A stretch of DNA of 33,223 nt. It comes from Cytophagaceae bacterium SCN 52-12. GTDB lineage: Bacteria > Bacteroidota > Bacteroidia > Cytophagales > Spirosomataceae. Under the pieces are notes generated by a model. That model was given only the letters and a program-made list of their open reading frames with translations, did not search any database and was not told the DNA's origin. The translations under genes were made by a program, and so were the position numbers. Position 1 is the stretch's first letter. Each line of letters starts with the position of its first letter. Positions 8,932 to 15,820 of the stretch are shown piece by piece. The DNA lies in NCBI GenBank assembly GCA_001724175.1, contig MEDT01000108.1:1-33223 (forward strand), written 5' to 3'.

Positions 8932-9954
8932 ATGCACAGGACATTATCTTTTGTTGCCCTCATACTTTTCATCTGCCCGGGAATCCTCTCTTTCGCTCAA
9001 AAAAAAGCAGGAACCCCCCTTATCGGCAAAATCATCTGTATCGACCCCGGCCACGGCGGGACTGCCGCTACCGACAGCTATCGCGTGGGGCCCGGCGGAG
9101 AACGCGAGGAATGGATCAACCTCAGAGTAGCGCTTTTCCTGAGGCAGATGCTCGAAGACAGGGGCGCCCGGGTCGTGATGACCAGGACAACGGACGTGTT
9201 TGTCCCGCTGCCCGACCGCTCAAAAATCTGTGTGGAGGCCGGCGCCGATATTTTTATCTCTATCCATCACAATGCAACCGCCGACTCGTCGGTCAACTTC
9301 CCCATCATCTACTTTCACGGTCATGCATCGGAAAACCGGGCCGGGGTGCTGTTCGGCAAGCTCCTTGCAAAGGAATTCGTAACCACGCTATACAAGGGAA
9401 AAGTTTCGGAAGAAGGGAATTTCGCCTCCCTGGCATCCGATTTCACGATCTTCCCCGAAGCGGGAGCTTCGGTGTTGCGGCATACCTACGGGATACCGGC
9501 AGTGCTGGCGGAAGCCTCTTTTTTCAGCAATGCAAAGGAAGAGCAGCTGCTGAAAAGCAAAGCGCACAACCTGGAGGAAGCACATGCCTACCTGAAAGCT
9601 CTTGAATCTTTTTACAGCCGGCCTGTTCCCCCAATAGCCGAAAAGAACTCGGTGGTCGCCGGGATACCTCCTTTCAGGGTATTCCAGGAAGCCGAACGGA
9701 TGAGCCCGGTAGCAAAGCGGTGGAAGCAGGATTTTTATGATGCCCTTTCGCTGGCAAAGCGTACGGATGCCGCCTCCGCCGCCGAAGCGCTGTCCCTTTT
9801 TACCCGGTCGGCCCGTTCATTCCCCGATTCGTACCTGGCCGGGCAATGCCACCGGTACAGGTCGGAGCTCCTGGAAAGGAAGGGTGAAACGCAAGCCGCC
9901 CGCGAGGAATCGGTACGGGCGAAAGAATATTACGTGGAGCTGCCGGATCTCTGA
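8932..9954 (+). CDS. N-acetylmuramoyl-L-alanine amidase (Amidase_3)
   Basis: Zinc amidase that cuts the bond between N-acetylmuramic acid and the stem peptide of peptidoglycan, acting in the periplasm during cell separation and wall turnover. A signal peptide covers residues 1-22 (ending LSFAQ). The Amidase_3 domain spans about 31-225 with every expected active-site residue: zinc ligands H41 (DPGHGG), E59 (five residues before L64 in REEWINL) and H112 (SIHHN), and catalytic E194 (VLAEASFFSN). Residues 235-340 form a C-terminal helical region without a recognised domain, possibly TPR-like. The 340-residue length is ordinary. It stands alone between terminator-like sequences and the sigma-factor promoter. 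Confidence 0.92.
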   Translation: MHRTLSFVALILFICPGILSFAQKKAGTPLIGKIICIDPGHGGTAATDSYRVGPGGEREEWINLRVALFLRQMLEDRGARVVMTRTTDVFVPLPDRSKICVEAGADIFISIHHNATADSSVNFPIIYFHGHASENRAGVLFGKLLAKEFVTTLYKGKVSEEGNFASLASDFTIFPEAGASVLRHTYGIPAVLAEASFFSNAKEEQLLKSKAHNLEEAHAYLKALESFYSRPVPPIAEKNSVVAGIPPFRVFQEAERMSPVAKRWKQDFYDALSLAKRTDAASAAEALSLFTRSARSFPDSYLAGQCHRYRSELLERKGETQAAREESVRAKEYYVELPDL

Positions 9955-9995
9955 AAGCATTGCCACCGCCAACAAAATAGTGTAAAAATTTATGA

Positions 9996-10003
9996 TAACT
10001 TTG
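9996..10003 (+). promoter_or_regulatory. Promoter -7 element for the ECF sigma gene
   Basis: TAACTTTG is an exact match to the Bacteroidota -7 element TAnnTTTG, placed 68 bases before the sigma-factor ATG. No clear TTTG lies about 19 bases upstream, so the -33 part is weak or absent. It suggests that the sigma gene is transcribed from its own housekeeping promoter. Confidence 0.5.
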
Positions 10004-10071
10004 CCTTTAAACAAGGCAATGCATAGCTTTGCTGCTTTACACCTTAAGCGGACACACTTTCGTTCCTGATC

Positions 10072-10662
10072 ATGGCTACGCGGAAACTATTTGATGAAAG
10101 AGAGACTCTGGGTGAATTGGCCGATGGAAGCGAATCAGCTTTTGTGCAGGTCTTCGACGAATACAGCCCCAGAGTTTACAGTGTAGCGCTGAAATTCCTG
10201 GATTCAAAAGAGCTGGCCGAGGAAGTTGTACAGGATATTTTCATGGACATCTGGCTGAGAAGGGAAAAAATGGCTGAAGTGCTGAACTTCGGCGCGTATC
10301 TCCATGGTATGGTAAGAAAGCAGGTTTATGACGCTTACCGACAGAAATCCGCGTTTACTGAAATTGTAAAGGAGCTGAGCCTGCGCGCCCGGTCCGAAAA
10401 CGTGATCGAGCGCATGATGCAGGAGAACGAGTATGAAAACCTGCTGCAAAAAGCCCTGGAAAGACTACCCGATCGCCAGAGAGAGATATTCCGCCTGGCC
10501 AGGGAAGAGGGCCTGAGCCATGAAGAAATTGCCCGGAGGCTAAACCTTTCGCGTTTGTCCGTTAAATCTCATATGAAACGCATCCTGCGCTACCTGCGCA
10601 CCCTGCTCGAGCCCGTTCTGAAAACAGAGACCTTCCTCTGGCTTTTTATTCTCTTCAATTAA
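10072..10662 (+). CDS. ECF RNA polymerase sigma factor (FecI-like)
   Basis: Alternative sigma factor that directs RNA polymerase to the PUL when released by its anti-sigma partner. The 196-residue product has sigma region 2 at about residues 25-92 (FDEYSPRVYSVALKFL, then EEVVQDIFMDIWLRRE) and region 4 at about 128-178 (LPDRQREIFRLAREEGLSHEEIA, with a helix-turn-helix). No region 3 is present, as expected for the extracytoplasmic-function class. The FecR gene directly downstream and the STN-bearing SusC after it make this a trans-envelope signalling set of the kind known for FecI/FecR/FecA and for Bacteroidota PULs. The C-terminal residues LKTETFLWLFILFN are unusually hydrophobic but within family variation. 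Confidence 0.9.
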   Translation: MATRKLFDERETLGELADGSESAFVQVFDEYSPRVYSVALKFLDSKELAEEVVQDIFMDIWLRREKMAEVLNFGAYLHGMVRKQVYDAYRQKSAFTEIVKELSLRARSENVIERMMQENEYENLLQKALERLPDRQREIFRLAREEGLSHEEIARRLNLSRLSVKSHMKRILRYLRTLLEPVLKTETFLWLFILFN

Positions 10663-10665
10663 ATA

Positions 10666-10704
10666 ACGGGGGCTAAAGGTTGTCAATGACTTAGCCTTCC
10701 CCGT
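10666..10704 (+). terminator. Hairpin just after the sigma gene, terminator or attenuator
   Basis: ACGGGG (10666-10671) pairs with CCCCGT (10699-10704), and GCTAA (10672-10676) with TTAGC (10691-10695), with a 3-base bulge between. The structure starts 3 bp after the sigma stop codon. Only a short T-tract follows (ATTTCC), so termination may be partial. It would tend to separate transcription of the sigma gene from fecR. Confidence 0.5.
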
Positions 10705-10847
10705 ATTTCCTGGTATACCGCTGCCTCTCGCTATCCGAACAAAAGATTTTTCGACACTACAGTCCCACCAGGACGACGCATGCATAACCGCCGGTGAAGC
10801 CGGCCGGGAAAAAAATAAAAAAAATTTGCCCCCTTCCGCGTTTTCGG

Positions 10848-10863
10848 GAGACATGTATTATCG
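10848..10863 (+). promoter_or_regulatory. Motif shared by fecR and susC leaders, possible ECF site
   Basis: GAGAC at 10848-10852 is followed after 4 bases by ATTATCG at 10857-10863. A very similar arrangement (GAGAC, 5 bases, AATATCG) occurs at 12044-12060 before the first susC. Both lie in the leader of a gene expected to be controlled by the ECF sigma factor. An A/T-rich tract at 10809-10834 sits just upstream here. The match is short and could be chance. Confidence 0.3.
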
Positions 10864-10916
10864 GGAGCGATAGCCCGCTTCCGAATATTCTGTAGTAGAA
10901 GAAAACCAAGAAACTG

Positions 10917-11975
10917 ATGAGCGCCGAAAGTACCGGAGACAACCGGAACGATTTCTACCAAAGCCGGCTGGAGCGATTTGATCGTCTTATGACCACGTAC
11001 CTGGCCGGCAGGGCATCCGATCAGGAAAAGAAAGAGCTTCAGCATCTGACCGAAAATGGCTTTGAGGAACGCTTCCGCGAATGGCTCGACATGCACTTCC
11101 GCGCAGATGTGGAAATTGAAAATTTACCCGGTAAGACACGGCAGGAAATTCTCACCAATATTCTCGGCGCCGCTTCGGGAAAGCCTAAGGCTGCCGGGAG
11201 ATGGCGGTGGGGATGGGCTGCAGCAGTCCTCCTGGCGCTGGGCTCAGCTTTGTGGCTTGTGATGCCGGATACCGCAGGGGAGCAATGGATCTCAGCGGGA
11301 GCCGGTTTCACAAACGAGGGCAATGAGCCGATAGTTATAAAGGGAAAACAGTTCCTGTATCTCCCCGACGGCAGCAGCGTGCTGATGAACGAAGGCGCTG
11401 AGCTCAGCTATTCACCCGCTTCTTTTGAAAACGGGGCGCGGGAGGTAACGCTGAGCGGCGAAGCCTATTTTGACATTGCGCATAACCCGGGAAAACCTTT
11501 CCTGGTCCATACGGGCCCGATTATTACCCGTGTGCTGGGTACGGCCTTTAACGTGAGCATGAAGCAGAAGGAAGTAGTGATAACCGTAACCCGGGGGCTC
11601 GTAGAGGTAGGCGGCGGCAACCGGGTCTACGCTCAGATCAGGCCGGACGAGCAGATTATTGTCGATACCGAAACCCGGCAATACAACACTGTTTCCCTAA
11701 GTGCGGAGGAAGAGATCGCATGGAAAAAGACCTGCCTGATTTTCGACAATATAGACCTGGAGGAAGCAGGCAGGCTGGTCGGCGAGCATTATGGAGTAGC
11801 GCTCGCCTTCGAGCATGCGGAAACCGTCAAATGCCGCATCACGGCTTCATTCCTGAATGAAGAGGATCTCGGTACCGTGCTGAGAGTTATTTCCGAAATG
11901 ATAGGAGCTTCCTATACCATAGAAGGGAACAAGGCCCGGATAACGGGCGGCTCCTGCGAAGGAGCCGCAAGATGA
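10917..11975 (+). CDS. FecR-family anti-sigma factor
   Basis: Inner-membrane anti-sigma factor that holds the ECF sigma factor and relays the occupancy signal of the STN-type SusC. Residues 1-93 are cytoplasmic and would bind the sigma factor. One transmembrane helix spans about 95-117 (WGWAAAVLLALGSALWLV), then the periplasmic FecR domain at about 122-225 (KQFLYLPDGSSVLMNEGAEL, then VTLSGEAYFDIAHNPGKPF and ITRVLGTAFNVS), and a C-terminal DUF4974-like domain at about 272-345 (LIFDNIDLEEAGRLVGEHYG). It has the 352-residue length usual for Bacteroidota FecR. It lies 254 bp after the sigma gene and 214 bp before the receptor it should contact. Confidence 0.92.
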   Translation: MSAESTGDNRNDFYQSRLERFDRLMTTYLAGRASDQEKKELQHLTENGFEERFREWLDMHFRADVEIENLPGKTRQEILTNILGAASGKPKAAGRWRWGWAAAVLLALGSALWLVMPDTAGEQWISAGAGFTNEGNEPIVIKGKQFLYLPDGSSVLMNEGAELSYSPASFENGAREVTLSGEAYFDIAHNPGKPFLVHTGPIITRVLGTAFNVSMKQKEVVITVTRGLVEVGGGNRVYAQIRPDEQIIVDTETRQYNTVSLSAEEEIAWKKTCLIFDNIDLEEAGRLVGEHYGVALAFEHAETVKCRITASFLNEEDLGTVLRVISEMIGASYTIEGNKARITGGSCEGAAR

Positions 11976-12043
11976 TTTTATAAGTAACACTAAACCAAAA
12001 ATAACAATGCTATTCGTACTCAACACATCCTATTTTTTTTACC

Positions 12044-12060
12044 GAGACGGTTGAATATCG
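12044..12060 (+). promoter_or_regulatory. Second copy of the shared leader motif, before susC
   Basis: GAGAC at 12044-12048, 5 bases, AATATCG at 12054-12060, preceded by eight T (12033-12040). It resembles the motif before fecR at 10848-10863. If it marks a sigma-dependent promoter, the transcript would start after 12060 and carry the hairpin at 12088-12117 in its leader. Confidence 0.3.
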
Positions 12061-12087
12061 CGGGGTAGACCGGGAAAATTTAAAACA

Positions 12088-12117
12088 AAAGCCATACGGC
12101 TGCAACCGTATGGCTTT
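12088..12117 (+). terminator. Perfect 12-bp hairpin in the fecR-susC gap
   Basis: AAAGCCATACGG at 12088-12099 is perfectly inverted at 12106-12117, with the 6-base loop CTGCAA. The A-run on one arm and T-run on the other make it look like a bidirectional intrinsic terminator, but no T-tract extends beyond the stem on the plus strand. It lies 72 bp before the susC start, so it may end fecR transcription, act as a leader attenuator, or both. Confidence 0.6.
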
Positions 12118-12189
12118 AAGGCCCGAGCGTCAGTCACAACAAACGGGTGCTGTTTTTAATAATTGACCATCACTAAAAACATCTGGTAA

Positions 12190-14346
12190 ATGTACAAAAG
12201 TTTTATCACATGGGGGAGGTATAGCCTCTCCGTGCATCAACCCGCTATCAGGTTAGTTATGCGTATTGGGTTGTTTTATATCATCACTACCGTCGCCTGC
12301 GTACAGCTGCTGGTGGCCCGGCATTCCGAGGCGCAGTCGCTGGCAGAGATCAAGGTGTCCCTTCAGTTGAAAAACGAAGGTGTCCGCGACGTATTCCGCA
12401 AGATAGAGAAGCAGACCCAGCTTCGCTTTGCTTTCATAGAGAACCAGATAGACGATAAGGCGAAGTTCTCTCTTCACAAAGGGGCATACCGGGTTTCGGA
12501 AGTGCTCGACAGAACGCTGTCGCCTCTCGGTTTGACGTATATGAACACCGGTAACGTGGTTTATATCATCAAAAGGAAATCGCAGAGCCTGAAAGCAGTA
12601 AACTTTTCTCAGTCCGATCCGACGGCGGAGCTGCCCGTACAATATGCGGAGATCAAAATACCGACGATAAAGGGAAAAGTGATTGACGATAAGGGAGAGG
12701 CGCTGCCGGGGGTGAGCATCCTCCTGAAAGGTACCCAGCAGGGCACCACGACCGATATCGAAGGTAACTTCACGATCAATGTACCGGATCAGGGCGCCGT
12801 GCTTGTTTTTTCATTCGTAGGCTACATCTCCCAGGAAGTTCCGGTCGGTAACCAGGCTACGCTGAACGTTACGCTAAAGGTTGACCAGAAAATCCTGGAG
12901 GAAATAGTCGTCGTAGGCTTCGGCACCCAGAAAAAGCAAAGCGTCGTGGGCTCCATTGTGCAGATGGATGAGAACGTGATCAAGCGAAACGGCAACGTCA
13001 CCGACCTGCGCGAAGCACTCGCCGGACAGCTTCCCGGTATCAACGCAATTACGTCTTCGGGAGAGCCGGGCGGTATCACCACTGGCGAAAGCGCCACCAA
13101 TATTTTTATACGCGGTCAAAGCACCTGGAACGGCGGCCAGCCGCTGGTCCTGGTCGACAATGTAGAGCGAAGCATGAACAATATCGACCCCAATGAGGTA
13201 GCCAGTATATCGGTGCTGAAGGATGCTTCGGCCACTGCTGTCTTCGGGGTAAAAGGAGCCAACGGCGTGATCCTGATCACCACCAAAAGAGGCCAGCAAG
13301 GTAAAACCAAGCTCAACTTCAACTACACCGCTACTGCCAAGGTGGTTTCCAAAGTCCCCGAAAAGCTCGACTCCTACGAAACGTTGGTGCGCAAAAACGA
13401 GATGATCGAGCGGGAAGGAGTACTGAACCAGCCCTCCTGGAATGACTATATGCCTTATGATATCGTGACCCGGTACCGTATGCCGCAGTCGGCCGAATAT
13501 GCCGCGATCTACCCTAACGTGGATTGGGCAAAAGCGGTTTTCAAAGATGTCGGCTTCTCTCACCGCGCTACATTGAGCGCCCAGGGCGGCAGCAAGGCAG
13601 TGCAGTATTTCGGCTCGCTGGCCTACCTGCACGAAGGAGATATGTTTCAGGATTACGACAACGGGAAAGGTTACAAGCCCAGCTACAATTTCGACCGTTT
13701 CAACTTCCGGAGCAATATAGACGTCCGGATCACCAGGACAACCAAGCTCAAGCTGAACATGGCCGGCTACTACAGCCAGAAAAACACCAACTACAACAAC
13801 GAAGGCAGCACCGGCCGGGCCGATCAGTGGATGTGGTCTTCCGCTTATTTCTTACCTCCCAATATCTTTTTGCCCCGGTATGAAGACGGCTTGTGGGGCG
13901 CTTACTCAGAAGGCGGCAACAATACGGTAAACCCGCTTGCCGTGATCTATAACCTCGGGATAAGGCAGACAAGGGCCACCCAGCTCAATTCGGACTTCAC
14001 GCTCGAGCAGGATCTGGGCTTTATCACTAAGGGACTCAAGGCCTCCGGTATGTTGTTTTACGACAACACGATACGGTCGGAAGGAGGAATCTATGACATT
14101 ACCAACCACGTACGCCCGGCAGAAGCGGCCACCAACGTAGCCTATAAGCAGATCTACCCCCTTCTGTACAAAGGGCCGGAGCAGGATCCGAGCGAATATA
14201 CAAAATATCTCCCCGTCAGTACCGACGAGTACGACTGGATCCTGAGACCCTGGACCATCCGGCAGGAAGAGATCAGGGCCGCAAACTGGGACAGCAGTAT
14301 CCCGGTCGAGCGCCGGCTGATGTACCAGTTGTCGAGCGCCGGCTGA
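12190..14346 (+). CDS. 5' part of the split SusC: STN, CPD-like, plug, start of barrel
   Basis: This 718-residue frame holds everything needed for signalling contacts (STN) and the plug, but only about a third of the beta barrel, so by itself it should not insert as a working channel. The last five residues (LSSAG) are read out of frame from the second repeat copy. The stop TGA at 14344-14346 shares its A with the ATG of the next frame. See the spanning pseudogene entry for the domain details. Confidence 0.75.
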   Translation: MYKSFITWGRYSLSVHQPAIRLVMRIGLFYIITTVACVQLLVARHSEAQSLAEIKVSLQLKNEGVRDVFRKIEKQTQLRFAFIENQIDDKAKFSLHKGAYRVSEVLDRTLSPLGLTYMNTGNVVYIIKRKSQSLKAVNFSQSDPTAELPVQYAEIKIPTIKGKVIDDKGEALPGVSILLKGTQQGTTTDIEGNFTINVPDQGAVLVFSFVGYISQEVPVGNQATLNVTLKVDQKILEEIVVVGFGTQKKQSVVGSIVQMDENVIKRNGNVTDLREALAGQLPGINAITSSGEPGGITTGESATNIFIRGQSTWNGGQPLVLVDNVERSMNNIDPNEVASISVLKDASATAVFGVKGANGVILITTKRGQQGKTKLNFNYTATAKVVSKVPEKLDSYETLVRKNEMIEREGVLNQPSWNDYMPYDIVTRYRMPQSAEYAAIYPNVDWAKAVFKDVGFSHRATLSAQGGSKAVQYFGSLAYLHEGDMFQDYDNGKGYKPSYNFDRFNFRSNIDVRITRTTKLKLNMAGYYSQKNTNYNNEGSTGRADQWMWSSAYFLPPNIFLPRYEDGLWGAYSEGGNNTVNPLAVIYNLGIRQTRATQLNSDFTLEQDLGFITKGLKASGMLFYDNTIRSEGGIYDITNHVRPAEAATNVAYKQIYPLLYKGPEQDPSEYTKYLPVSTDEYDWILRPWTIRQEEIRAANWDSSIPVERRLMYQLSSAG

Positions 14347-14356
14347 TGTACCAGTT
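14305..14356 (+). repeat. Exact 26-bp tandem duplication that breaks susC
   Basis: Bases 14305-14330 and 14331-14356 are identical (unit starts GTCGAGCGCC and ends TACCAGTT). As 26 is not a multiple of 3, the second copy shifts the frame and exposes TGA at 14344-14346. The first copy encodes VERRLMYQ in frame, and the sequence after the second copy continues the SusC barrel if one unit is removed. Confidence 0.97.
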
Positions 14357-15803
14357 CCAGCTCAACTACGCCCGCCAGTTCGGCGATCACAACGTAACAG
14401 CGATGGGCCTGGCGAAGCGCGAGGAATATGCAAAAGGCAGCATGTTCAAGAACTTCCGGGAAGACTGGGTATTCAGGGGTACTTACGACTATAAGACCAA
14501 ATACCTCTTTGAAGTCAACGGCGCCTACAATGGTTCCGAGCAGTTTGGCCCGGGCTATCGCTTCGATTTCTTCCCTTCGGTAGGCTTGGGCTGGGTCATC
14601 TCCAATGAAAGCTTCTTCAAAGCCGGCGTTTTTGACCATTTCAAGCTCCGGTACAGCGTAGGAAAAGTCGGGGACGACAACATCAGCGGTGCCAGGTGGC
14701 TGTACGCTTCGCAGCTGGCATTCGGCGGGCAGGCCCGTCTCGGCGAGCAGACCAACGGCACCAGTCCTTACAGTTTTTACCGTGAGTCTGTCGTAGGAAA
14801 CCCGGACATCCACTGGGAAACAGCGCTGAAAGCAAACTACGGCATCGAGCTGGGCTTCTGGCAAAACGCGCTGAATGTCAACATCGATATCTATAACGAA
14901 GAACGTACCGACATCCTGATGACGGGAGCCCAGCGGAACGTTCCCCCGTTTTTCGGGGCAACCCCGCCCAGCGCTAACCTCGGACGGGTGAAATCCAAAG
15001 GGTTTGAAATTGAAGTGAATTTCAACAAGCAGTTGAACGCCTTCTGGAGGCTCTGGGGTAATGCTTCGTTCTCGCGCAACACCAACAAGATCATTTTCCG
15101 TGATGACGCCCCGCTCCTGTACGACTACCAGAAGCAGGCCGGGTACCCGATCGGTCAGACCCGTAGCCAGATCAGCGCCGGGTTCTATAACAACTGGGAT
15201 GAGGTATATGCATCGGTCCCGACCGAAAACAACGACCTGCAGAAGCTGCCGGGATATTACAACCTGGTAGATTTTAACGGCGACGGCGTCATCAAGGCCG
15301 ACGATTCGGCCCCGGTCGGCTACTCCGGTATCCCCCAGAACACCGGTACCTTTACGCTCGGCGCCGATCTCAAAGGCTTAAGCTTTTCTGTGCAGTTCTA
15401 TGGAGTTGCTAATGTAAACCGCGTTATCCCGTTTAACAACTACCTCAACAATACCGACATCCTGTTCGGGCACGCCAGAGACTACTGGTCAAAAGATAAT
15501 CCCAATGCAAGCTCCTTCCTCCCGCGGTGGAAAACCCCGGGCGAAAACGCAGGGAATTACTTTGTGTACGACGCTTCTTTCCTCCGCCTGAGAAATGCTG
15601 AGATCGCCTACAGCTTTGACAGGTCGGAGCATCTGAAAAAGAAGAACATCTCCAATATGCGCATCTTTTTAAACGGTACCAACCTGTTTTTCTGGTCGAA
15701 ACTGCCTGACGACAGGGAAGGTACTTACGACGGAGGAGGCGCAACCACAGGCGCCTACCCTACGATGAGGCGGATCAACCTGGGCATTGATTTTTCATTC
15801 TAG
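14346..15803 (+). CDS. 3' part of the split SusC: C-terminal barrel
   Basis: The 485-residue frame begins at an ATG inside the second repeat copy and encodes only beta-barrel sequence (for example YLFEVNGAYNGSEQFGPGYR and IYNEERTDILMTGAQRN), ending in the outer-membrane C-terminal signature DFSF. It lacks a signal peptide, plug and TonB box, so it would not reach the outer membrane if translated alone. Its ATG overlaps the preceding TGA (TGATG), an arrangement that can permit re-initiation. It is 17 bp before the susD start codon. Confidence 0.75.
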   Translation: MYQFQLNYARQFGDHNVTAMGLAKREEYAKGSMFKNFREDWVFRGTYDYKTKYLFEVNGAYNGSEQFGPGYRFDFFPSVGLGWVISNESFFKAGVFDHFKLRYSVGKVGDDNISGARWLYASQLAFGGQARLGEQTNGTSPYSFYRESVVGNPDIHWETALKANYGIELGFWQNALNVNIDIYNEERTDILMTGAQRNVPPFFGATPPSANLGRVKSKGFEIEVNFNKQLNAFWRLWGNASFSRNTNKIIFRDDAPLLYDYQKQAGYPIGQTRSQISAGFYNNWDEVYASVPTENNDLQKLPGYYNLVDFNGDGVIKADDSAPVGYSGIPQNTGTFTLGADLKGLSFSVQFYGVANVNRVIPFNNYLNNTDILFGHARDYWSKDNPNASSFLPRWKTPGENAGNYFVYDASFLRLRNAEIAYSFDRSEHLKKKNISNMRIFLNGTNLFFWSKLPDDREGTYDGGGATTGAYPTMRRINLGIDFSF

Positions 15804-15820
15804 TTAAGATATTGCACATT

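Larger units (their letters stand above)
12190..15803 (+). pseudogene. SusC-family TonB-dependent transporter with STN domain, frameshifted
   Basis: Outer-membrane TonB-dependent receptor that should import a glycan and signal to FecR. The first frame (12190-14346) has a signal peptide ending near residue 50 (HSEAQ), an STN domain at about 55-135 (VRDVFRKIEKQTQLRFAF), a carboxypeptidase-regulatory-like domain at about 160-235, the TonB-box-like EEIVVVGFGTQKK at 236-248, and the plug to about 365. It stops after VERRLMYQLSSAG, early in the barrel. The second frame (14346-15803) carries the rest of the barrel and ends with the aromatic residues NLGIDFSF. An exact 26-bp tandem duplication at 14305-14356 separates them; deleting one copy joins VERRLMYQ to FQLNYARQFGDHN and gives about 1195 residues, a normal length for this subfamily. 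No other damage is seen, so the lesion is recent, switchable or artefactual. Confidence 0.88.

Noticed and set aside
10788-10806. GCCGG/CCGGC hairpin as a terminator upstream of fecR
   Set aside because: It is followed by A-runs, not T-runs, on the plus strand, so it does not fit an intrinsic terminator; retained only as context.
12190-15803. Reading the two susC frames as two independent genes
   Set aside because: The second has no signal peptide, plug or TonB box, and a single-copy repeat rejoins the two exactly.
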